Of a DNA stretch of 64,000 nt, positions 15,324 through 23,563 are shown one piece after another (the first letter of the stretch is position 1; each line of letters opens with the position of its first letter). A model generated the notes under the pieces. That model ran no database searches. It was not told the origin of the DNA and saw nothing but the letters and a program-made list of their open reading frames with translations. The stretch is taken from positions 1 to 64,000 of the forward strand of contig NZ_JARFYN010000036.1 of assembly GCF_030272695.1 (NCBI RefSeq), given 5' to 3'. Source of the DNA: Martinezella calliandrae (GTDB taxonomy: Bacteria; Pseudomonadota; Alphaproteobacteria; Rhizobiales; Rhizobiaceae). The position numbers and the translations under genes are program-made.

Positions 15324-16301
15324 GTGGCCAACGAAGAGCTGGATGTGCCATTGAATGCGGTGCGTGCTTTCGTGACGATCGCACGTGAAAGGAGCGTCAC
15401 CGGTGCGGCCGCTGCCCTTGGAACAACGCAAAGCTCGATCAGCCGACACCTGGCAGTCCTTGAGGCCTATCTCGGCGCCAGCCTTTTCGAAAGGCGCGGA
15501 CGCTCCAGCGATCTGTCGGATTATGGCCGCCTTTTTGCCGGTGCCGTGACGGAATCCCTGGACACGATCTGCTTCACGGCGCGCCGCATGCGACGCAACA
15601 CCGGTGCCGAGGTCAACCGCCTCGTTGTGCGGACTTCGCTATCGACCTTTGCGACCCACATCTTAATCCCGCATCTGCCCGAGTTCTCAAGGGAGATGGG
15701 GGGAGCGACGGTCGATGTCGTGACATCGCTGACCATGCCGAGCGCATCTGATAGGTTCGACGTTCTGCTGACCCGCGATCTCCATGTCATCGAGCCGAGC
15801 GATCAATGGGACATATACCAAGAGCAACTCGTCTGCGTCGGGTCGCCCATGCATCTGAAAGGCAAGAGCCTGGCGAGCGCTCGTTCGATCCCGATCCTTT
15901 CGATCACATCGAGGCCGGACATATTGCCGACCTGGCTGAGGGCTATGGATATGACGGTAAACGACGTTGCCACCGGCGCTCGTGTTGATCATCATTATCT
16001 TGCCTTGCCGGCGGCAATGACCGGAAAATGCCTGCTGATCGCGCCGGAAATCCTTGTCGCCCAGGCTTTGCGCGACGGCTTCCTGAAGGTTATTCCAAAC
16101 ACGCGTGCGCCGAGCGGCATGCATTACCGCGCCTATGCACTCGACCGCAGCGGCAATCCGGAACTTGCCCGCGCTTTCTGCCGCTGGTTGATGCGGCTCT
16201 GCCGAAGCATGCCAGCTGGCGAACTCCCAAAAGAACGACCGACGAAGCGCACGGCCGTCGCCTCTAGCGCTTTGCCGCCGCCGACCCGATCGAATGTATA
16301 G
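15324..16301 (+). CDS. LysR-family transcriptional regulator
   Basis: A 325-residue LysR protein. The N-terminal winged helix (about residues 5-65) shows AVRAFVTIARERSVTGAAAALG, then SSISRHLAVLEAYLGASLFERRG; the C-terminal half is the periplasmic-binding-like effector domain. The start is GTG at 15324 with GGGAGG 6 bases upstream. It is divergent from the ABC transporter operon and reads toward the phosphonopyruvate hydrolase 152 bases downstream, so it likely controls both. A LysR gene beside phosphonopyruvate hydrolase is also, as I recall, the arrangement in the Variovorax phosphonoalanine degradation locus; this link is from memory and needs checking. Confidence 0.88.
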   Translation: MANEELDVPLNAVRAFVTIARERSVTGAAAALGTTQSSISRHLAVLEAYLGASLFERRGRSSDLSDYGRLFAGAVTESLDTICFTARRMRRNTGAEVNRLVVRTSLSTFATHILIPHLPEFSREMGGATVDVVTSLTMPSASDRFDVLLTRDLHVIEPSDQWDIYQEQLVCVGSPMHLKGKSLASARSIPILSITSRPDILPTWLRAMDMTVNDVATGARVDHHYLALPAAMTGKCLLIAPEILVAQALRDGFLKVIPNTRAPSGMHYRAYALDRSGNPELARAFCRWLMRLCRSMPAGELPKERPTKRTAVASSALPPPTRSNV

Positions 16302-16453
16302 GTTTCGCAGAACGCGATGGATTTTCCAACATTGTGTGATCGAGGCATTTGCCAATGTTTGCGATCAGGCGGAGGAAACGGCATCGGCCGAGGCGAAGAA
16401 TTGCGCAACCGCAGCCTTGGCGGGAGCAGTCATATCACTATTAGGAGCCGCCA

Positions 16454-17326
16454 GTGTCGCCCGGTAAACGCCTCCGTCTCACCATTGAAGCCAAGGGCCT
16501 CGCCCACGTAATGGCAGGCCACAGCCCACTTTCGGCACTGTTGGTGGATGAGGCTGGATTCGATGGCGTCTGGGCTTCCGGCTTCGAGCTTTCGGCGCTC
16601 CACGGCCTTCCCGATATGAGTTTGATGTCGATGACGCAGCATCTCGATATGGTGCGGGCGATGGTGGCTGCGACCACTCTGCCCGTTGTCGCCGACATTG
16701 ACACCGGCTTTGGCAACGCGGTCAACGTCGTGCATGCGGTCAAATGCTACGAGCAAGCGGGTGCGGCGGCCGTCGTTATCGAAGACAAGATCTTTCCAAA
16801 AGTGAGTAGCCTCACGTGCGGTGGTCGTCAGGAGCTGGCCGGAATCGAAGAATTTCGGGGAAAGATCGCGGCGGCGGTGGCGGCAAGGCGGGATCCGGAT
16901 TTTCTTGTCGTTGCGCGCACTGAGGCCCTGATCGCGGGCTTCGGTCTCAACGAAGCGCTCAGACGCGCCGCAGCCTATGAAGCTGCCGGCGCAGACATGA
17001 TTCTCGTCCATTCCAAGCAGGCCGTGCCAGAAGAGATCGAAGGCTTCGCCAAAGCGTGGAGCGGGCATACTCCGATCGTGATTGTGCCGACTACCTATCC
17101 GCAGCTGACCGAGTACCGGATCCGGGAGCTCGGCAACATCGCAATGGTGATCTACGGCAATCACGCGATCCGCGCTTCCATCGCGGCCATGAGGTCGACC
17201 TTCGCGAGGATCAGGCGGGACGGAAGCGCGGTCAATGCTGATTGTGATCTCGTCTCCGTTGACGACGTCTTCGAACTGCAGGGCATGGCCGAGATCCGGA
17301 AGATCGAAGAGAAATTCCTGCGATGA
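16454..17326 (+). CDS. phosphonopyruvate hydrolase-like PEP mutase superfamily enzyme
   Basis: A 290-residue TIM-barrel enzyme of the PEP mutase/isocitrate lyase superfamily. DIDTGFGN (D81, D83) and EDKIFPK (110-116) hold the metal-binding acids. The mutase EDK-x5-NS motif is replaced by EDKIFPKVSSL, and the following GGRQELAGIEEFRGKIAAA closely resembles, as I recall it, phosphonopyruvate hydrolase of Variovorax. That enzyme splits phosphonopyruvate into pyruvate and phosphate. The start is GTG at 16454 with AGGAG 6 bases upstream. It lies downstream of LysR and 13 kb from the true PEP mutase, whose product it could consume. An oxaloacetate-hydrolase-like activity is the main alternative. 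Confidence 0.82.
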   Translation: MSPGKRLRLTIEAKGLAHVMAGHSPLSALLVDEAGFDGVWASGFELSALHGLPDMSLMSMTQHLDMVRAMVAATTLPVVADIDTGFGNAVNVVHAVKCYEQAGAAAVVIEDKIFPKVSSLTCGGRQELAGIEEFRGKIAAAVAARRDPDFLVVARTEALIAGFGLNEALRRAAAYEAAGADMILVHSKQAVPEEIEGFAKAWSGHTPIVIVPTTYPQLTEYRIRELGNIAMVIYGNHAIRASIAAMRSTFARIRRDGSAVNADCDLVSVDDVFELQGMAEIRKIEEKFLR

Positions 17327-17577
17327 GCGCGGGGTGCCCAAGCACTTTGTAGAGATGAGAATGCCGCGGATGCCCGGGCTGCCGGTCGAAATTTACCCCC
17401 GCAGCCGCCCGCTGTCTTATGAACAGCTGCGGTCAATAGCGACGAACAACCGATGCGACAAGTTCAGGCCCTCGTGACATCAGTCCAGGCGGCCGCGAAA
17501 ACTTGGCAGCATTCATCAAGAACATGAATCGGTGCGGCCGGATCGATTCATAAGTCTCGTTGGACCTAACGGCGGAA

Positions 17578-17859
17578 ATGCCGAAGTCTGCACGCATGAT
17601 CTCTCAGCCCTATCGATTATATGTCGAGCGAACGGATGTTACGAAAAATATGGCTCGCTACTATGCTATGGAGATTTCGGCGACGCTGTTCGGCGACGCA
17701 TGCTTGGTCAGAACCTGGGGTCGGATCGGGCAGCGGGGCCAGTGCAAAATCCATCTTTTCGCGTGTGAAAAGGAAGCGGTCGATCTCTTTCTCCAGCTAA
17801 CGCGTCGGAAGCGTGCGCGCGGGTACAGACCGCGATCGATGGAACCTCCCGTGCTGTAG
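17578..17859 (+). CDS. WGR domain protein
   Basis: A small protein of about 93 residues consisting mostly of a WGR domain: RYYAMEISATLFGDACLVRTWGRIGQRGQCKIHLF contains the W-G-R core and the flanking strands. WGR domains bind nucleic acid in PARPs and in many small bacterial proteins of unknown role. In-frame starts at 17560, 17578 and 17596 are all possible; none has a clear ribosome site. No operon partner is evident. Confidence 0.75.
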   Translation: MPKSARMISQPYRLYVERTDVTKNMARYYAMEISATLFGDACLVRTWGRIGQRGQCKIHLFACEKEAVDLFLQLTRRKRARGYRPRSMEPPVL

Positions 17860-18180
17860 ATCGACAGCTCTCTGCCGAGACGATTGTCCTGTGGGCGTCT
17901 GCGAACAGCAATTAGGCCCCTCGTCGCGGGTGCTTCCGGCAGGCCGCGGAAAATGCCGACAGCCGGCTTGAGACCGTTCTCCGGCTAGACGACAGGATCG
18001 GGCCAAACCGGACAAGGGCTACATGGAGCGGAAGCGTAGCATGCTGCTTCGAGGTTGGCATCGCATTGCGCTTAATCATGGAAATCAAAAATCGGCGAGC
18101 AGCAAACCGCGCGTTGACGGGCGTATGGTAGCGGATCATCTCGCGACGACAACCATCGAACCCTCCGACGCCGGTCTGTT
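17860..18180. other. gap, nothing recognised
   Basis: The 320 bases between the convergent WGR and TetR genes contain only unsupported short frames. Confidence 0.4.
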
Positions 18181-18759
18181 TCAAGAAGTTGCCTTTTTGA
18201 AATCGTTGCCGGGCTGATTTGTCAGGATGGCGCTCGTAATGAGGTGAACGAGATGATCCGCCCGTGGGGCGAAGGAGGGTTGGTCGACCGCCCAGCCAAG
18301 AGCCGTTATCAGGGCGAACAGGTCGTCCCCATTCATGTCGGCGCGCGCCGTTCCCTGGCCCTGAGCGCGGAGCAGTAGTCGCGCGCCTGCTGAGTGCACC
18401 GCTGCACACGAAGCATAGAGAGCGGAGTCCGGGTTTGTGTGGGAAGCCGCCATCATGGTGACAACGCCCCTATAGTTTTGGGCAAATGCCACCAATTCTC
18501 GAAACCAGGAGAGAAGTGCTTCGTCAGCCGAAGTCGACCTTTCGAGTTCGACTGCCTTCTGCGTCAGTGTGTCCAGATTGGTACAGAGCAACGCTTCGAA
18601 CAAGGCTTCTCGCGTCGGGAAATGACGAAGCATTGTGGCCAAGCCGACGCCGGCCCGGCGGGCAATATCGCGCATAGACGCGTCGGCACCGTGCTCGGTG
18701 ACGACGTCACGCGCGACCGTGAGAATTTGGCTGCGATTTTTTTTTGCGTCGGCTCGCAT
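18181..18759 (-). CDS. TetR-family transcriptional repressor
   Basis: A 192-residue TetR protein. The HTH spans about residues 5-50: ARDVVTEHGADASMRDIARRAGVGLATMLRHFPTREALFEAL. The remainder is a helical ligand/dimerisation domain. I use the ATG at 18759 (AAGG upstream) because sequence before it is not TetR-like. It is divergent from an SDR gene, and two near-identical palindromes (18777-18810) lie in the 116-bp shared region. It most likely represses the SDR operon and itself until a small, probably electrophilic or aromatic, ligand binds. Confidence 0.9.
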   Translation of the reverse strand: MRADAKKNRSQILTVARDVVTEHGADASMRDIARRAGVGLATMLRHFPTREALFEALLCTNLDTLTQKAVELERSTSADEALLSWFRELVAFAQNYRGVVTMMAASHTNPDSALYASCAAVHSAGARLLLRAQGQGTARADMNGDDLFALITALGWAVDQPSFAPRADHLVHLITSAILTNQPGNDFKKATS

Positions 18760-18776
18760 AAGTAACCTTGATAAAC

Positions 18777-18810
18777 GGATCAGTGATCCATATAACTGGA
18801 TCGGTGATCC
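18777..18810. promoter_or_regulatory. tandem TetR operators
   Basis: GGATCAGTGATCC (18777-18789, perfect palindrome about a central G) and GGATCGGTGATCC (18798-18810, one mismatch) lie 21 bp centre to centre, two helical turns, so two repressor dimers would sit on the same DNA face. They are 18 bp from the TetR start and 66 bp from the SDR start. Confidence 0.75.
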
Positions 18811-18875
18811 ACTAAATACCGTGCACGGTCGCAAATGGCAACAGAGGCGCTGCCTGACACGACGAAAGGAAAGTC

Positions 18876-19610
18876 ATGGGAAAGCTTGAGGGAAAAGTTG
18901 CAATCATCACAGGTGGGGCTACCGGCATCGGCCTCGCCGCTGCAAAGCGCTTCATCGAGGAGGGTGCCTTCGTCTTCATCTTTGGTCGCCGGCAGGAGGC
19001 GCTCGATGCCGCTATAGCCGACCTCGGGCCTAATGCCCGCGCGGTGAAGGGCTCGGTCTGCGTTCTGGCCGACCTCGACCGACTCTACGCGGCGGTGAAG
19101 GCCGAGCGCGGAACCCTCGACATCGTCTTCGCCAATGCCGGGGCGGGAAGCCCGCTTGCACTCGGCAAGATCACCGCCGAGCACGTTGACGAGACCTTCG
19201 ACACCAATGTGAAGGGTACGATCTTCACGGTCCAAAAGGCGCTGCCGCTGATGGGCCAGGGCGGTTCGATCATCCTGACCGGATCGAGTGCCGGCACCAC
19301 CGGCGCCCCGGGATTCAGCGCCTACAGCGCGAGCAAGGCGGCAGTGCGTAACCTCGCGCGAACTTGGGCTGAGGATCTGAAAGGCACCGGCATCCGGGTA
19401 AACGTTCTGTCGCCCGGGCCGACCGCGACCGAACTCGCGAAGGAAGCGCTCGGAGAGGAGGGGCAGAAGGCCTACGGCGCTATGACTCCGCTCCAGCGCA
19501 TGGCCGATCCGGCGGAGATCGGGGCGGTGGCTGCCTTTCTCGCGTCGAAGGATAGCAGCTTCATGACCGCCAGCGAGGTCGCCGTCGACGGCGGCCTAGC
19601 GCAAATCTGA
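18876..19610 (+). CDS. SDR-family NAD(P)-dependent oxidoreductase
   Basis: A 244-residue classical short-chain dehydrogenase. TGGATGIG (cofactor loop), NAGAG (strand 4), the catalytic Ser in ILTGSSAGT and YSASK supply the active-site set, with SPGPTATEL after it. AAAGGAAAGTC precedes the ATG. The Arg in FGRRQEAL after the second strand favours NADP. First gene of a TetR-controlled three-gene set. The substrate is unknown; carbonyl detoxification is typical for such sets. Confidence 0.9.
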   Translation: MGKLEGKVAIITGGATGIGLAAAKRFIEEGAFVFIFGRRQEALDAAIADLGPNARAVKGSVCVLADLDRLYAAVKAERGTLDIVFANAGAGSPLALGKITAEHVDETFDTNVKGTIFTVQKALPLMGQGGSIILTGSSAGTTGAPGFSAYSASKAAVRNLARTWAEDLKGTGIRVNVLSPGPTATELAKEALGEEGQKAYGAMTPLQRMADPAEIGAVAAFLASKDSSFMTASEVAVDGGLAQI

Positions 19611-19675
19611 CGCACCACGCCCGGCCGGTCACTCCAGTGATCCGGCAATGCGCACATTCCGCGGAGCAAAATTAA

Positions 19676-20443
19676 ATGGAACAATCTCTTAAAGGAAAAA
19701 CGGCTCTCGTTACCGGGGCATCGCGGGGCATTGGCCGCGCTATCGCCGAACGTCTTGCAAAGGATGGCGCGACGGTCGCGCTGACCTACAAAGCCAGCAA
19801 ATCTGGCGCAGACGAGGCGGTCGCGGCTATCGAGGAAGCTGGAGGCACTGCGTTCGCGATCCAGGCGGACCTCGTTGACCCGGCGACCGTCCCGACCTTG
19901 TTCGAGAGACTCGACGACGAGTTCACCAAGCGGAACGGAAACAAAGCCCTCGACATTCTGGTCAACAACGCTGGCAATTCCGGCTGGGTTGGCTTCAAAG
20001 ACGCGACGCCGGACAGTTGGGACACCCTGATCGCGCTCTACGCCCGCGCGCCCTTCTTCATCGTTCAGGCCGCTCTGGATCGTCTCGCCGATGGTGGACG
20101 CATCATCAACATCTCTTCCGCTGCTGCCACGAAGCCCGTGACAGCCGCGCCCGTCTACTCAATGGCCAAAGCCGCCATCAACAACCTGACCCACGCGCTC
20201 GCGTCCGAGCTGGGGCCACGCGGAATTACCGCGAACGCCGTAGCGCCGGGCTACACGCGAACGGACGTGAACGCCGCCATCCGAGAGAATCCCGAACACC
20301 TAAAGGCGGTCGAGGCCGAAATCGCGCTGGGACGCTTTGGCGAGCCTTCGGAAATCGCCGCCGTCGTGGCCTTCTTGGCCTCCGATGAGGGCCACTGGGT
20401 GACCGGCCAGACGATTGAAGCGAGCGGTGGCTACAAGCTCTGA
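19676..20443 (+). CDS. SDR-family oxidoreductase (3-oxoacyl-ACP reductase-like)
   Basis: A 255-residue classical SDR. TGASRGIG, NNAGNSG, ISSAAATKPVTAAPVYSMAKAAINN (catalytic Ser, Tyr, Lys) and the C-terminal GQTIEASGGYKL are all present. It follows the first SDR after 65 bases and precedes the F420-type reductase gene by 27 bases. The two SDRs are not close copies of each other. It probably works with them on a shared substrate class under the TetR repressor. Confidence 0.9.
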   Translation: MEQSLKGKTALVTGASRGIGRAIAERLAKDGATVALTYKASKSGADEAVAAIEEAGGTAFAIQADLVDPATVPTLFERLDDEFTKRNGNKALDILVNNAGNSGWVGFKDATPDSWDTLIALYARAPFFIVQAALDRLADGGRIINISSAAATKPVTAAPVYSMAKAAINNLTHALASELGPRGITANAVAPGYTRTDVNAAIRENPEHLKAVEAEIALGRFGEPSEIAAVVAFLASDEGHWVTGQTIEASGGYKL

Positions 20444-20470
20444 CCGCGCTGAAAAATCGAAGGAGACAAT

Positions 20471-21067
20471 ATGAGCTACGCAATTATCGGCTTCGGCAAG
20501 ATCGGCCACGCTCTTGCCAAGGCGTTTGCCCGCAACGGCATCGAAGTTTCTGTTGCAACTACGCGCGACCCTGCAAGCTTTGCATCCGGTGCAGCCGCAA
20601 TCGGACCCGGGATCATTCCCAAAACCCTGGCCGAAGCTGCCAAGGCGGACATCATCTTTTTGGCCGTCCGTTTCGAGTCGCACCCCGAGGTCGCCAAGGC
20701 GCTGCCCACCTGGCAAGGGAAGATCATCGTCGACGCGATGAACACGTTAGCCCCGCTTGACGAGTTGGACGGTCTCCCGTCCTCTGCCGTCGTCGCGAAG
20801 GCGTTCGCCGGAGCCAAGCTGGTGAAAGGCTTCAACCATTTGGTTGCTGCCGTCCTTGACCAAGACCCGGCAGTACACGGTGGCAGGAGAGTCGTGTTCC
20901 TGGCAAGCGACGATGACGGCGCCGCAGCGGAGATTGGTACGCTTGCAGAAAATCTCGGTTTCTCGCCGATCAAACTTGGCGGGCTATCGGAGGGTGGGCT
21001 GCTTGTGCACGCGCGCGAAAACAGCTGGGGTCGACTGATCTTTAAGGATTTGATCAAGTTCGACTGA
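20471..21067 (+). CDS. NADPH-dependent F420 reductase-like NAD(P)-binding protein
   Basis: A 198-residue Rossmann protein starting MSYAIIGFGKIGHALAKAF (GxGxxG-type nucleotide site), followed by FLAVRFESHPEVAKAL and LVKGFNHL, the pattern of the F420-dependent NADP oxidoreductase family found in many bacteria that do not make F420. Such proteins likely use NADPH with another partner. GAAGGAGACAAT precedes the ATG. Last gene of the TetR operon; a hairpin lies 40 bases downstream. Confidence 0.85.
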   Translation: MSYAIIGFGKIGHALAKAFARNGIEVSVATTRDPASFASGAAAIGPGIIPKTLAEAAKADIIFLAVRFESHPEVAKALPTWQGKIIVDAMNTLAPLDELDGLPSSAVVAKAFAGAKLVKGFNHLVAAVLDQDPAVHGGRRVVFLASDDDGAAAEIGTLAENLGFSPIKLGGLSEGGLLVHARENSWGRLIFKDLIKFD

Positions 21068-21106
21068 TGAACAAGACTTCTCCAACTGCATTGATTCGAC
21101 GCACGC

Positions 21107-21130
21107 GATCGGATCGAGCGCGATCCGATC
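21107..21130. terminator. 10-bp perfect hairpin after the SDR operon
   Basis: GATCGGATCG and CGATCCGATC flank a 4-base loop. It is placed where an operon terminator would be, but no T tract follows, so it may be a weak terminator, an mRNA 3' stabiliser or a protein-binding palindrome. Confidence 0.4.
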
Positions 21131-21365
21131 CAGCGCCGAGAAGAACGTCCCGACCGTGAAGGGCTTCTTTGCCGCGATCGGTCGAGCCCCGGATGCCGGC
21201 TATTCGGCGGTGGCGCCGAAGATGCTGTTATCCTGCTTAAGGGCATCCTCTTCGACTACATCGCAGAGATTGCCAGCGATGTCGGAACTATCGGCCGCGA
21301 CCCGGGTCATTGGCGAGACTGTCCTCTTCGACACCCTTCATCCGGCCGCAGGGAAGCTACGAGAT
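21131..21365. other. gap, possible unrecognised gene remnant
   Basis: A stretch reading KNVPTVKGFFAAIGRAP on the plus strand recalls the N-terminus of SnoaL/NTF2-like proteins but dissolves within about 20 residues. It is not enough to call a pseudogene. Confidence 0.25.
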
Positions 21366-21650
21366 CTAATAGCGACTGCCAGAGTGGCCATAGTGGCCGT
21401 CGGAATAAGGCGTGCCGTTGTAGAACGGGGACGTCAAATCGTGATTATAGTCGTTCGTCCCAGTGCTACCCGTGTATGGATTGGTATTTCCCTCATAGGA
21501 ATAATTATTGGTGACGGAACTGTCGCGATTGCTACGATAGTAGGGCGCCACATAGGTACCGTTGCTGCGGTAATAACCACCGACTTGGCCGGCGAATGCA
21601 ATCGATGAGCCGAGCAAGACGAAGCCTAGAGCTGAAAGAAAAGTCCTCAT
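21366..21650 (-). CDS. small secreted Tyr/Asn/Gly-rich protein
   Basis: A 94-residue protein with a clear Sec signal peptide (MRTFLSALGFVLLGSSIAFA, cleavage near residue 20). The mature part is short, very rich in Tyr, Asn, Ser and Gly (YYRSNGTYVAPYYRSN, then a similar YYRSNRDSS), with no Cys. GAGAGGCTCAC precedes the ATG. Similar short tyrosine-rich periplasmic proteins are common in rhizobia and have no known function. The repeated YYRSN suggests a low-complexity or repeat-built mature region. Confidence 0.75.
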   Translation of the reverse strand: MRTFLSALGFVLLGSSIAFAGQVGGYYRSNGTYVAPYYRSNRDSSVTNNYSYEGNTNPYTGSTGTNDYNHDLTSPFYNGTPYSDGHYGHSGSRY

Positions 21651-21852
21651 GTGAGCCTCTCTGTTGTATGGTATGACTATTATCTGAAGTTGCGCGAAAG
21701 TTGATAGCGATAATTCGCCCAGAGGTTACGGGGGCTGCCTATATTGCCGACGGACGCGGTCCCATCATTCGCCATCTATTTCGTTTCCATCATCATCAGA
21801 ACCCGCGCTTGGGCCACGATGATGAGCCCGATGATTGTTGCTGGATCCATGA

Positions 21853-22254
21853 TCACGCCCTCATCCCAAGCTTGTCAGTCAATGGACGGATGACGTTCTG
21901 GAAAATAGCCTCGCAGGCGTGGTTGGCAGTGTAGTCGGACACCACATTATATCCGTCTTTGCCATAGACCAGGCAGAACCAGCCCACCTTGTCCCCGTCC
22001 GCGTTGCGCAAAAGCAGGCGGTCCTCGTCGGTAATGAACAGCGATGCAAAGATGTCGCCATAGCTTTTGGAACGGACCAGCATCCATTCTTCGCCATCAT
22101 AAACGCTGACCGTCATGTGATTGGCGATGGCGTGCATGACGATGGCGCTAACGATCTTGCGCTCCATTTCGATGCGCTCCGCGGTAGCGATCTCGCCTCG
22201 TGCCATTGCCTCGGCAATCATGCGCTTGAAGTTGTTGGTTTCGATCGTGGTCAT
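21853..22254 (-). CDS. conserved hypothetical cytosolic protein
   Basis: A 133-residue protein beginning MTTIETNNFKRMIAEAMARGEIATAERIEMERKIV, a helical N-terminus, followed by a beta-rich part (VYDGEEWMLVRSKSYGD, then DEDRLLLRNADGDKVGWFCLVYG). No signal peptide or membrane segment. The upstream extension of the frame is Arg/Pro-rich and looks non-coding. The family is not one I can name; no operon partner. Confidence 0.6.
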   Translation of the reverse strand: MTTIETNNFKRMIAEAMARGEIATAERIEMERKIVSAIVMHAIANHMTVSVYDGEEWMLVRSKSYGDIFASLFITDEDRLLLRNADGDKVGWFCLVYGKDGYNVVSDYTANHACEAIFQNVIRPLTDKLGMRA

Positions 22255-22513
22255 GCGTGTTGCCCTAGAAGCGGTTGCCAGTGCCGGATTGCCATCGGCC
22301 GTTACGCGGCCGCCGTGTAGCTGATCCGAGCGGTTCTGATCGGCCATCATCCGGCATGCACATAGGCTTCGTGCTGGCCTTATGCGGTAGCGGTCGAACT
22401 GGTCTTTAGATGGGGATATTTGCGGCCTGGGTCTTGCTCTTAGACGCCAATCCCTTGCGGCCGGATGCCACACGGCAAAATTTCATAGCAAGATTGAGAT
22501 CGTTGGTCCGCTA

Positions 22514-23563
22514 CTAAGCTGCTGTGGACGTACGAGCGCGCCGACACTCCGACGGACTCTTCCCCGTCCACCGACGACAGGCATGACTGAAGGAGCTCGG
22601 CTGATGGAAACCGAGCAGCCAAGCGATCTGGGAGGATTGAAGATCTTCGTCGAGGTAGCGTAAGGCTAGATCGCGCCGCAGCGCGTCAAGGATATCTCCG
22701 AAGCTCAGGCCTTCGGCAGCCAGCCTCCGGGCAAAGGTCCGCTCGCTGAGACCCAATTGCCTTGCAACAACCCTTGTGGTCGCTTCGGCGTGCGGCAAGA
22801 GTGGGGCAATGGTGTTCTCGACGACAATCCGAAATGGGCTGACATTCGTTGAACGTACCGCGATTGCCTCTTCGCACATCTTCACGATCAACTCGTTCAG
22901 AAATGGATCGTCCCCTGCCAAGGGAAGCTCCATGGCGCCGGGATCGAATATGATTTCGTCCGCATTCGTGTCGAACTCGACTTCGCAACCGAACTTCCGC
23001 CAGATTTGGCCCAAATCGCCGGATCTGTGGTGAACGAATGTCACTTTTGCCGGCGTGAGATTTCGACCAACGATCCTTCGGCACAAACGGAGGAAAACGA
23101 AAGCGAAGAGCTCGATCTGGTGGCGGTCTTGGTGGCGCTGCACACCGGAGTAGGAAAGACCGATAGAGCGGGCCGACGTTTCTTTCAAATGTACGACGAG
23201 CGCCTCGTTGCCGAGCCGGCCGTATCTTGCAACGCGCCTAAGGGCGTCACCCAGCTGGTGCGAAGAGGCCGCTACATAGTAGAGCATTCCCATTTCGCGC
23301 AAGTCGCACTCGCCTGCCAAGGTGAGCCCAATCCAGCCATCATTCGAAGCGTATCCGGCTAATTCCAAAAACCGAATCTGCGCGTTGACACTGATACGCG
23401 TCCCATTGTCGACCGCTATACGCGGCACCTTCGACCGCAAGAGCAAGGGGGCCGGATCTATACCGGCATGCTCGAGGTGTTTGACAGCCAAACGAGTGGC
23501 AAGACCCCATGCTGTCGGGCCACCAAGCAGGTTGCTGATATTCGGTTCGTCCCGTGTGATCAT
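22514..23563 (-). CDS. AraC-family transcriptional regulator (arabinose-binding-like N-domain)
   Basis: A 349-residue regulator of the OruR/ArgR-like AraC subgroup. Residues about 25-215 form the 'Arabinose_bd' ligand domain (AGYASNDGWIGLTLAGECDLREMG). The C-terminal HTH (about 240-340) shows VVARQLGLSERTFARRLAAEG and the second helix set SSQIAWLLGFHQPSSFSHACRRWTGKSP. Ribosome site is weak. It stands alone; the nearest genes are unrelated, so the target is unclear. Confidence 0.88.
   Translation of the reverse strand: MITRDEPNISNLLGGPTAWGLATRLAVKHLEHAGIDPAPLLLRSKVPRIAVDNGTRISVNAQIRFLELAGYASNDGWIGLTLAGECDLREMGMLYYVAASSHQLGDALRRVARYGRLGNEALVVHLKETSARSIGLSYSGVQRHQDRHQIELFAFVFLRLCRRIVGRNLTPAKVTFVHHRSGDLGQIWRKFGCEVEFDTNADEIIFDPGAMELPLAGDDPFLNELIVKMCEEAIAVRSTNVSPFRIVVENTIAPLLPHAEATTRVVARQLGLSERTFARRLAAEGLSFGDILDALRRDLALRYLDEDLQSSQIAWLLGFHQPSSFSHACRRWTGKSPSECRRARTSTAA

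Noticed and set aside
16454..17326. Annotation as isocitrate or methylisocitrate lyase
   Set aside because: The KKCGH-type lyase motif is absent and the EDKIFPK plus GGRQEL sequence is that of the phosphonopyruvate hydrolase branch.
21131..21365. SnoaL/NTF2-like pseudogene
   Set aside because: Only about 17 residues look similar and the frame cannot be followed further.
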